64,000 bases of DNA from Scalesia atractyloides (lineage: Eukaryota; Streptophyta; Magnoliopsida; Asterales; Asteraceae): contig CAMTDV010000013.1 in the NCBI GenBank assembly GCA_947069175.1, forward strand, positions 28,027,857-28,091,856. The letters run 5' to 3'. Below, in pieces: positions 45,491 to 55,135 of the stretch (position 1 is its first letter; every line of letters starts with the position of its first letter). The translations under genes and the position numbers were made by a program. Below the pieces are notes generated by a model. The model made no database searches. It was not told the DNA's origin and was given only the letters and a program-made list of their open reading frames with translations.

Positions 45491-46259
45491 ATAGGATTAG
45501 AATCATTTGTGAACAACTTATTGAGAGTGAACTGATTGAACTAATCTTGGCCTTTATCATTTTTTTAGATTAAAAGGGTAAGATTGATATTAGTCAAGTA
45601 TTTTTAATTAAAATCCCTTAATTTTCCTATCTGTTAACTCTCTCTCTCTCATTTATAATTATTTCTCTATTTTTTTAAATACAAGAGATTAAAGGGCTAA
45701 TGTTTATTTTTAAATAAAGTCTTATGTTCTTTTTAAAATTAAATATTAAACCTAATTAAATTAGGTTTTTTTACATATGTGTATACAGGTCAGTATATAC
45801 AAGATTTATACACTTGTGTATAATTACATCATGTTCCCACAGGTCGGTATAAACTAGATTTATACACATGTGTATTATTCAAGTACATATGTGTATAAAC
45901 TAACAACTGTTTATCTTGTATAAATTGATAGTTAGCGAGACTCTACACATGTGTATAAACTAACATCTGTGTATCTTGTATAAACTAATACCATCGAGAC
46001 TGTACGCATGTGTATACACTAACGACTATGTATCTTGTATATACGGAAACTTGCAAGATTTTAGGAATTTTGATTATATTGTTTAATAAATGCAATTTAC
46101 AAAAGACGCAAATACACTTCTGTCAATTAATTTAAAAGGAAGTTACAAAATTATAATTACAATCTTGCCATTGTTTAAAAATCTCTAGATGATATAATTC
46201 AATGGCTCAGATTAGTTCACACATTTCACTCTCAACCTAGTGTTCACTCTAGGGAACCC

Positions 46260-46264
<5 letters not shown>
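45491..46264. mobile_element. TIR element copy 3, both ends present
   Basis: About 774 bases between TA runs. The left end reads AGGATTAGAATCATTTGTGA. The right end, read inward, begins AAGGTAGGGTTCCCTAGAGTGA and continues with GTTGAGAGTG against TATTGAGAGTG on the left, giving imperfect inverted repeats of about 70 bases. ACACATGTGTATA-type motifs repeat inside. There is no ORF. It could be a MULE-type or Helentron-like non-autonomous element. Confidence 0.65.

Positions 46265-46322
<58 letters not shown>
46265..46322. repeat. TA microsatellite with TG tail
   Basis: About 22 TA dinucleotides followed by TGTGTGTGTG, at the right border of the TIR element. Confidence 0.9.
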
Positions 46323-46323
<1 letters not shown>

Positions 46324-47278
46324 TATATATATATAAAATCTTAGCCGAATTCAATTATATTAGTCTAGGACTTTAATTCTGTAATCACGTTCAAAAATAA
46401 CTTATACTTTAATGCTCCATCCCCGGAACAAATTGACTAACGAATCAGAAGACGTGAGTGAAATTTGATAAATCTGATTAGAGAAATGAAAGTGTAGGCG
46501 CTTGTTTGACTTAAGGGCGACCTGAATATTAATTGGAATTGTTTTGTCATTTTGCTAAAATAAGGTATGAATTCTGTTTTCTTTTCATCGTACTATACTT
46601 TTATTTTTCGTTATTCATTGGTACGGATTCTGTTTTCTTTTCATCGTAGTATACTTTTATTTTCCATTACTCGTTAGTACGGATTCCTGTTCTTGACATC
46701 ATAGTATCTTTATTCAAGTCTGTTACTTTGTGGTACAGATGTTTTCGTTAGATTTTTCCCTCTTTCGTATCGTTATTTAACTTGAATATATAGTAGCATG
46801 CAATAGACTTTAGATCTTGTGCTCGTTATTGCATGCTCCCCTATGATACGTTTATTTCTGATATAGCTTTCTACTCTGTCACCCGAACAATTATAAGTGA
46901 AGACTTGTCGTTGGGGCATTAACGTCATGGCACTCATCGTGACGGTGCGTAACTAAAGTTCACGGCGTCTCTAGTTTGTGTTTGTGTAGCACCTGGCCCC
47001 TAGTAGCTGATTCTTGTTAAATCTGTTCCGACTCAGTATTTGTATCGGTTTTGTCTTAGTATCCGTCTTACTATAAGTTTCAGTTTCGACGTAGATTCAC
47101 ATGTCGTGTTATACGTTAGTTTATATTTGTCAGTATCTTTCAGCATTTGTTCCGGTGTTCGCCTCAGTAATTGTTTTAAATTGTTTTGTTTCCAGTATCG
47201 GTTTACATAATTTTCACAAGTATTAGATTACTATGTTTTTAGAACTCAAGTCTAAATTATTTTATTAATTAAATTATA
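46323..47278. other. Non-coding; short tandem repeat at 46566-46690
   Basis: No gene supported. A unit of about 57 bases containing ggattctgttttcttttcat and cgtagtatacttttatttt occurs two and a half times at 46566-46690. The rest is T-rich unique-looking sequence. Confidence 0.5.
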
Positions 47279-48430
47279 CTAGCAATACGACCCGGGCGCG
47301 TTGCGGCGCGGGTACATCGCAAAGATCAAACGATTTAGTCCAAACGTTATGTGATTCGTTAATCATATGAAAACACACACTTAGACGTATCTGATTAAAC
47401 TCAATATAACCTATATAATCATTGTGATTGGATCAAAACATAAGGTAAATCAAGTTTATACCATACAATCATAACGTATTCCATGTGACCTGAGTCATAC
47501 ATAGAAAATGTAACGGGTATAACAGAAAAGCTGAAACGTATAATCAAAAGAGATTACTCAGAGCTTTTTAAAAAGAGGAAAAAAAGAAACCACAATTTGA
47601 CTTCACTCGAATAGAAACAAAATTTACAAACTATTCTTAAAATAATCACGAAAATATATTATATTTGACCTGACTTGTATCCCAAAAAAGTTTACGTTTA
47701 AACATACACCAACTCGGAAAATTTTACGTTGAAATGTATAGCAAATCGAATTTTTACTGACACGTAACTAAAATTATGCACATAAAAATTAGTTTTTCTT
47801 TAGTAAAGGAGGTATAGTGGTAAACTCGAAACGAATTATTAGTAAAAAACTTAATATGTTAAATACGTTCGTAAAATCATGCCAAGTAGTACAAATGTCA
47901 CATCACTGTCAGCGATCACCACATCAGCAGAGCTAGTAAAAATAAAATAAATAAAAAAGTAAAAAATAATACCGAATGAAAAACAGACGTAAAATCGTTG
48001 AACTATTCACGCCCGTTACGGTGTGTTAATGCGAAGAAATTAGGCAGAAACGTTAAACGTATAAACATAATAACTAAGTCGATCTAGAACCCGCACGTTG
48101 CAACAAACTTGTCAAACGGAGAAAAATAGACGTGTTGCAACTGGCTAGTCAAACGAGACAAAAACAAACGAAAAATGGTTGAACCCTACATGCACGTTGC
48201 GACGTGTTGACTCGTAAAATTTAGAATGAAACGTAAAACGAAAAACTTGCGAAAGATGAAGTATAGGGGATGAATGTTGAAAATAGGAAAAGTGTTGGGG
48301 TTAAATTGTAAAACATGAAAAACTTTGAGTTTAAAGTAAAAAAGTCACAGGGATTAAAATGCAAAAAATAAAAACTATTGGGTTAAAAGTGAAAAATGCA
48401 ATTTTTATAAGAAAAAACCCAAAGCATGGG
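47279..48430. repeat. Degenerate repeat with GC-rich cgttgcggcgcggg motif
   Basis: Starts GCAATACGACCCGGGCGCGT then TGCGGCGCGGGT. Variants recur at about 48008 (cgcccgttacggtgtgtt), 48092 (acccgcacgttgcaaca) and 48190 (tgcacgttgcgacgtgtt), each followed by AT-rich text with gaaacgtaaaac-type phrases. Similar tracts are common in plant intergenic DNA. I cannot assign a class. Confidence 0.45.
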
Positions 48431-49003
48431 ATACAACACCTTAATGCATCTATTTGTTGCTAATTTATACTATGTAAATTTTCAAATTAGAAATATAGTT
48501 GTTTTGGTTATATAATGATTTGTTACGAATTAGAATTATCATTAGATTTTGATTATATCTAAATGTTTATTCATAATATAGTAATTTTGATAATTTTCTT
48601 GTTTTAAAGGAAGTGAGATTTTTTAAACAATATTATATTATAAGTAAAGGTATTTGAGAGAAGGAAAATTTGGTTTAGTTTCAAATGTGGTTTCAATGTC
48701 AGTCTCAATTCAGCTTCCGTTATGTGGTGTTTCGTTGTCCTTACATGTACTATTGATCTCTTCGTTACTGAGCAACTTTTTGGCTCAGCCGTAGTTTTCT
48801 TTTTGTGTTTGTCTTTTTTTGTTTACAGGTAATATGGGATATTTAGGGAATCGTGAGAAGCGGTAAAAGAAGTTGAAGCTGTTTATTTTCTGTAATGTAA
48901 TAAATTGTAATTAAGACCTTTTCCTTTTTAATGTTATGGATTCGTTTTGGTTTTGATATCTATAAGAGTGACACATCAGCCTGTTCTGGGTTGGGGTGTT
49001 ACA
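48431..49003 (+). repeat. Possible LTR 3'-end relic
   Basis: The run from tgtttacaggtaatatggga to gttctgggttggggtgttaca has the layout of the B/D LTR 3' ends (acaggtgaac..., then ...gggtcggggtgtgaca), and then stops. No primer site follows. It could be a solo LTR end or chance similarity. Confidence 0.3.
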
Positions 49004-49789
49004 CCCTATCTTTCACCTTTTGTCTAATGACACCCTGTGTGCACCTTTCACAATATGCACCCAAAATGTTAACTCCTAAAGCAAACCAAAGGGTGGCAAA
49101 CTGTTATTTGGACCAAAGCATCAGGGTTGCAGTGTGTGATGAAATGTCCACCACATGGTGTTATTAAGCAAAAAGTAGAAGACATAGTGTCAAATGACAA
49201 CCTGAACCAAACTACAAAGTGATAAATTGCACTTTACTCCAATATATATTCTCAAATGTATCATCCTTATGAAATGCTTCGATGTTGCCGTTGTTTGATG
49301 TTCGCCATCCAAATCAGATTGATTATAACAAAAGAATTACAAAAGGGTAAATTGATAATATATTAATAAAATGAAAAATATATAATTAGATTTTAAAAGT
49401 TGAATAAATATATAATACATACTTTTACTACAGGGGTATATGTAAAATTCTCAAAGCTAAACAATGATATAAAAAAGTTCCGGGTCGACTTGTCGTACAT
49501 AAATTGAATATGATGTCAATTCATCACATTATGAACGTTTTGCATCTTATCATTAATAAAGTAACCGTTAGAACCATATGTTTGTCGGTATCTAACAGTC
49601 GCAAACGCGTACTTCACGAGTAATTATAATATATATTGGGTTAAGAAAATAAATTAATAATAAAAAACAAAAAAGTGTTCAAAAGTTTTCTTAGCAAAAA
49701 CAAAAGCAAACGTAGTGGTGTGGGGTGTTTGGGGGAGGGTCGGGGAAACATTTGCATTGTACATGTGGGCTGAGTCTTTTGCAAGATAA
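49004..49789. other. No gene seen
   Basis: AT-rich, no ORF of interest. The 78-codon ORF at 48931-49167 crosses the LTR-like border and has no recognised domain. Confidence 0.5.
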
Positions 49790-50130
49790 ATAAAAAGTTA
49801 TAAGCGTGTATATTACACGGGTGAACAAATGTAATATTATATATTAAATAATAATATAATATATTTTTAAAAATCTCGTTTATTACACAGGTTGAATATA
49901 TATAGTTTTATATATTAAATAATAATAAAAATTATAGCTTTAAGCACCTCATGTATTGTACAGGTTGAGTAATGTAAATTTATATACCAAAATAATAAAA
50001 ATATATATCACTAAAACTCTAGTGTATTACACAGGTTGTATAATTGTAATTTTCTATACTAAATAATATAGAGTTATATCTTATATAAAAACCCCATATA
50101 TCATACGGGTTGAATAAATCTAATTTTATA
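49790..50130. repeat. Degenerate tandem repeat, about 75-80 base unit
   Basis: Five imperfect copies of a unit with tattacacaggttgaata, then taattttatatactaaata and ataaaa text, starting near 49808, 49880, 49955, 50020 and 50090. Confidence 0.65.
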
Positions 50131-51567
50131 TACAAGATTAACAAAATTATATCTTTAAGAAAACTACCGGATATACTCGATACCCGCCAATATCTCATAC
50201 TTGATTATAGATAATTATTATTTAGTTGAATACCTTCTACCTAATATATGGAATTCTCCTATCTAATTATAGATAATAATTATTATTTAATTTAAATTTA
50301 ATATAGATTTCAAATAATAGGAAGCATAAATAATTAATGTAGATCTCATCATTTATTGACATGTATCCATTATAGGTTTATTTTATTATATAGTAGAGAA
50401 GTATAAAATATATAAAATATGTTTAATAAACATATATTAATTTTTAGAATTTTGCTTTGGTAATTAGTTGTATTAATATTCGTGTATTATAATTCATAAC
50501 TTAAATTTTATTTATAGTGATAATAATATATTATTTTTTTATTAGATGCAATTATCTCTTAACACAAGTGACAAAAAATAAATGAAATCTTACAAACAAG
50601 TTAAAGCTTTTAACTAAATAAAATCATCATTTATATTATTATTATTAGTTATCATATTTTAAGGTTTTTTTATCATACACATGGTTGTATAGGTGTGGAA
50701 TTATCATTTTTTTAATATATATATTTCTGATTAATCTGATACATATTATAACACAATGATATATTATGTATGTGAAGTTTAAAGATGATTAATCCGATAA
50801 GCATTATAACACAATGATATTCATATTATATATTTGAAGTTTAAAGAATTTATCTATATTATAATAAATAGATAACTCTGTTTAAGAAAAAAATATATTG
50901 GAGAGCTCTTTATTTATTGATACGTGTCTGATTTACTTTATTATATGTATAAATATAATATGTTTATAATTTTTTGTGCTGCATTGTTTATTTACCAGGA
51001 AAAACTGGATGCAAATATGTTGATAAGCTAATACAATCCATTCTTAAACGATTTTTATTTTTCTATATCTTTAAATTAAAAATATCTTTAATATTATTTT
51101 ACTTTTAAATAAGTGATATTATTATCTTTCATATACATAATATTATTTTCTTTTAAATATATAGTATTATTTTTTAAATAGGTATTTTAACTTGGTTATA
51201 TTTGTTTTACTAGGGGTTTCAAAAATGAAAATGAATTTATTTGAGTACATATGTAACAAATTCTAATCCTTAAGTAGGCTAATACAACTGACCTATAGTT
51301 GTGATACCTGACATTATGACTACCACACAAAGTCACTCCACACTTTTCATATCTAACTTTTGTGTCTACTGGTAACATTGCAGATATGTAGTTTCTTAAC
51401 CAAGGGTTCTTGGAGCTTGGAGCAAGACTTGATGTTCAGTTACCTAAGCCGAAAATTACAAAATTCAAACACAAAGTAACCTAACATAACAACCAAATTC
51501 ACAACAAACATGTCCGCAACAGTTTGTAGAACCGTTTCACTGAAGACTTCAGACCAAAACATCTCAA
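50131..51567. other. AT-rich non-coding DNA with a two-copy repeat
   Basis: No gene supported. 50731-50850 holds two copies of a 75-base unit (gattaatctgatacatatta, acacaatgatat, gtgaagtttaaag). The 60-codon minus-strand ORF at 51196-51378 is not recognised. Confidence 0.5.
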
Positions 51568-51615
51568 TAATGATAATGATAATGATAATGAAAAATGATA
51601 ATGATAATGATAATG

Positions 51616-51672
<57 letters not shown>
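51568..51672. repeat. ATGATA/AAT microsatellite
   Basis: (ATAATG)n with one interruption, changing to (AAT)n after about 51642. It creates a low-complexity Asp/Asn ORF on plus and a Leu/Ser ORF on minus, neither credible. Confidence 0.95.
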
Positions 51673-51673
<1 letters not shown>

Positions 51674-52079
51674 AATATCTAGATACAATTATACAAATGC
51701 CGCTAACAAAAAACTAAGAAGATTAAAAGTTTTAAGCAAGATTTGTTACCTTTTACGGCGGAATTCCACTTGGTAAAATCACATTTTAATCAAATATGGT
51801 AAAGACATTGTTGCATCATCAGTTTTGTTTTTAAATCTCTTCTGCCAATCGCACGTAACCACACCATCTATAACTCATCTACTACCAGATCCGTGCAGCC
51901 AACCACTGCCTCCACTCATCTTCACCGCTGCGAAACCACCACAACTAGCAGCGTTGAACCACTCCCCTTTGCACCCGTAATCAACCATCAACACCCCCTT
52001 CTAACCCTAACTGACTGCTGCTCACAATCAATTTCACCAAATCAAACTGATGGCATGCGTCGCGAAGTTTCTCTGCTTT
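51673..52079. other. Spacer left of element E, weak genic look
   Basis: 51860-52070 is C-rich on plus (ccaccactgcctcc-like). An ORF from 51893 runs into the LTR at 52080. There is no domain; it may be untranslated or decayed genic sequence. Confidence 0.35.
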
Positions 52080-52929
52080 TGAAACACCCTACTACGTTTT
52101 GACCTTAAGAGACGCAACGGAAATACCGACTCAAAAATTCTTTCTTTATGACTATATGACATACTTGAAATTTCATTTATAAAATATTGGACACTTTCTT
52201 GAAAGGATTTACAACATTCATTCTTGTTTAACTTATTAAATATGATATGTAATTACAAGCTACGAGACCACTCTTCCCTACACTCCTTGCTCTTTAACTC
52301 GATCTTCAACCCTTTAAATCCCATAATGATAATAATTTTGTGCAACCTGCAATCACCGCATACACCCGCATTATTAATATTTGGTAACATCATTCATAAT
52401 TTTAATAATTCATAATCAAATGATCACTACATATTCTTTCTATTCATAATAAACCGTTCGATTATCTTTCCGTGTATGAGCTTGCATCCCGATCGTCAAT
52501 CTTCATAAGTCAACAATAGTAAACCTGCACTTTCATTTTATTCTCAGGACAATAATTAGTAACGTTAATGCTCATACGTATTGAAGCCCTGTATACATAT
52601 ATACAAGCCCTTACATACCATTTACATTCTCATAGTATTATACTAACATATTCTAGTCACAAACATCCATATAAATAAATCTTATACATACGAACCTATG
52701 CGCACGCATGTTTCTATTCGTGCTTACCTATGAATTCCACCACTAGCATGTAAGTAAACCATATACATACATGCTTACATACTTTTTCATCCCTGGCAAA
52801 CATTATCACAGTTCAATAAGTTCACATAACTCCTTATTAATTATTTTCACTTTTTGAGGTTCATTGAATGTTACGGAACAGGTATTAGGAGGCGGAACTC
52901 ACGATGCGAATAACTAACAAAAACAACAT

Positions 52930-53090
52930 GTCAAGTTTGTGAGGAGCATCGGCGAAGCCTCCCGAAATGTTACGTCGGTCCTCATTTGCGTAGACAGTTG
53001 ATTAGAGCGTCAGGAGAAGGGGCAGCGTCGGCGGCGGCTAGGGAGGCCGTCGGCGACGCCCCCTCTATGTTGTCGACGCTGTGTTTCCTT
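52930..53090. other. GC-rich segment inside the E LTR
   Basis: Contains ggcagcgtcggcggcggcta and ggccgtcggcgacgccccc-type text in a strongly AT-rich LTR. Repeated gtcggcg and gcgtcgg words suggest expanded local duplication or capture. No frame is supported. Confidence 0.45.
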
Positions 53091-54006
53091 GTTTAAACTT
53101 ACACAACCCATTTCCGATTCCCGTTTCAACCCAACTGACTTAAAATGTCCCGTATCATCCCATAACATTCCGTAAGCTTCACGTATCCTCCCGAATCATT
53201 TTAACACTTAACATCATGTACTCATAATCAAATATATACTTCTATCATACTTTCTTGATTTTGACCCGTTTGATTATACCAAGTTATTTCTGACGTAGCT
53301 AACTATTTGTGGCCCGCTTACAATAATACTTGCCTTAGTACTATGTTACTTAAACATTCTTACATGATTCCTGAACCATAATCATCCAAGACCCACACCC
53401 GACACATACTTTCTACATTTTGACCCGTTCACTTCTATCATGAGTTCCAAACATGGATGACTTCCTGTGACTTACCACAACCATACGTACCTTGATTCTT
53501 ACCCTTACCCATAATTTCTTACACGATTCCCTGTATTCTACATTATAATCTTCATTTATAAAAGAAGAAGTGATTCCGTAAATCACTTACCTTATGTGTC
53601 CGTATCGTATCCTCTTCCTTGCCTCCTCTTGACCCATTAACCTTTCGTGTTTGAGTCCATCTTGACATGACTCCTATTTATTCATGTCACCACAATCATC
53701 TCATGGTTAGCATATTTATAATCATATATACTAACATTCATTACTTTCCATTCATATATTTCTTGCCTTGCATTAGTCAACTATCGGATATATAAGACAT
53801 GTACTAATGACCGCCTTATTTCACGTTCTCGCAACTCAATTATCACCGTACACATTCAATAAATCATCTAGTACATAACATATGACTTCTTTACCCTTAT
53901 ATGTGCCCTAAAGTCTAAATATGCTACTTATACATTGTTGACTTCATGAAAGTCAACTTTCTTACTTTCATATTTTCAACTTACGAACACACATACATAT
54001 ATATAG

Positions 54007-54095
54007 ACATGAGCAGCTTGTGCGAAGCGAGCAGGTTGGCTTCGTACAAAGTGTTCTTCGTACAAGTGAGATGTTTATCACTCGTACGAGTCACA
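54007..54095. repeat. Palindrome cluster 1 in the E LTR
   Basis: tgcgaagcgagcaggttggc, ttcgtacaaagtgttcttcg and ctcgtacgag. Related to cluster 2 at 54747-54880. Confidence 0.6.
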
Positions 54096-54485
54096 TATAT
54101 ACCGTACACATAATTCATTTATACACATCCTAATACTTTCATAATTCTACATTTGACAATCACATACAAAGTTAGTCAATTTAATATAATTACAACATCA
54201 TTCATCGCTAGTGAGTCCATATGCTATGGACATAGTACTTTCACTTCTTGATTCCAATTAACGATCAATCGAATACATGATGAACATCACACTATCCAAG
54301 CACATGGTACAAGCTCCTAATGCATGATCTTATCCAAAACATACATTCAACCCGAACTCTTGTATGAGTTCCATTTATAGCACATTCTTCAAGTTAGTTT
54401 ACTACTAATTACATCATTAACATATTTCATTCATATATGTCAAGCCATTTCGTTCAATTTCACATCCTAACTTCACTTTGACATT

Positions 54486-54740
54486 TTATCATACACTTGG
54501 CGTGCATACCACTTTTGTGAGTCCCGGTGACGGCGGTTCCAGATGAAAGTTTTGGCATATGATAGTACCGATTCGGTAGAACCTTATAAAGAGGGAGTAG
54601 AAACGGAATCAGCGGAAGCATTCATTCGTTCATACCGAAAGAGAATACATCTTGTCTGGCTGGCGGAAATTCCTGGAGAGAATCCGCCAGGGTTTCCCCT
54701 TGGGGAACTTCCAAAACTTACAAACAATGAACACAACACA
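54486..54740 (+). other. Compositionally foreign segment inside the E LTR
   Basis: Balanced-composition sequence with a 68-codon plus-strand ORF (54543-54749: DSTDSVEPYKEGVETESAEA, RKRIHLVWLAEIPGENPPGF). The texture is unlike the AT-rich LTR and recalls plant organellar or genic DNA. I do not recognise the peptide. It is a candidate captured fragment. Confidence 0.35.
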
Positions 54741-54746
54741 CATATA

Positions 54747-54880
54747 TAGAGCAGCTCGTGCGAAGCGAGCATGTTGGCTTCGTACGAAGTGCCCTTCGTA
54801 CAAGTGAGATTTTATCACTCGTACGAGTCACATTGTCACTCGTACGAGTCACTTTGTCACTCGTACAAGCCAGTTCTCGT
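54747..54880. repeat. Palindrome cluster 2 in the E LTR
   Basis: ctcgtgcgaagcgagc, ttcgtacgaagtgcccttcg and three copies of ctcgtacgag/aag-cac, spaced by tttgtcac. TTCGTACGAA and CTCGTACGAG are perfect palindromes. The cluster lies 240-370 bases inside the LTR start on the minus strand, that is in U3. Confidence 0.65.
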
Positions 54881-55118
54881 TCTCACTTGGGTCGTGTGTT
54901 CGTATCTAATCTGTACAATATTCAATACACACACATACTGAACTTTCTAGTTTATATGAAACTCAAACTCAATTTCCCACTTTTAGTCCTTATAGTTATT
55001 CTTATGTCACAAATAACACTAACTTTCATTCTCTTGTTACTTGACTAACTATTTAACTAAGTTAAATACACAAAAAAACATACTAGTCAATTAAAATTTG
55101 TGATTTTGGGGCGTTACA

Positions 55119-55135
55119 AGTCTACCCCCCTTAAA
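55119..55135 (-). other. Polypurine tract of element E
   Basis: The minus strand reads CTTTAAGGGGGGTAGACT immediately before the LTR start TGTAACGCC. Confidence 0.8.

Larger units (their letters stand above)
35578..46225 (+). repeat. Three tandem 3.55 kb units (LTR part plus flank)
   Basis: Units 35578-39120, 39121-42675 and 42676-46225. Each has the last 2.5 kb of the A LTR followed by 1.05 kb of flank with a TIR element. The joins read CACATT/CTAGGAA. The left partner (GCATTCTAGG at 35574) and right partner (CACATTTCAC at 46220) share CATT, so the duplication joined at microhomology. Only unit 3 continues into the right end of the TIR element. Confidence 0.9.
52080..55118 (-). repeat. 3' LTR of element E
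   Basis: 3039 bases. On the minus strand it runs from TGTAACGCCCCAAAATC (upper end) to GGGTGTTTCA (52080). Its lower 700 bases match 58385-59085 closely. It contains palindrome clusters (54007-54095, 54747-54880) and GC-rich inserts (52930-53090, 54486-54740). No gene. Confidence 0.85.

Noticed and set aside
48784..48880. Last exon of a host gene (ttgtttacag followed by a short frame)
   Set aside because: No upstream exon or protein similarity; the layout matches LTR 3' ends of the B/D type better, and even that is weak.
51440..51776. ORFs on both strands across the ATGATA/AAT array
   Set aside because: Low-complexity translation of a microsatellite.
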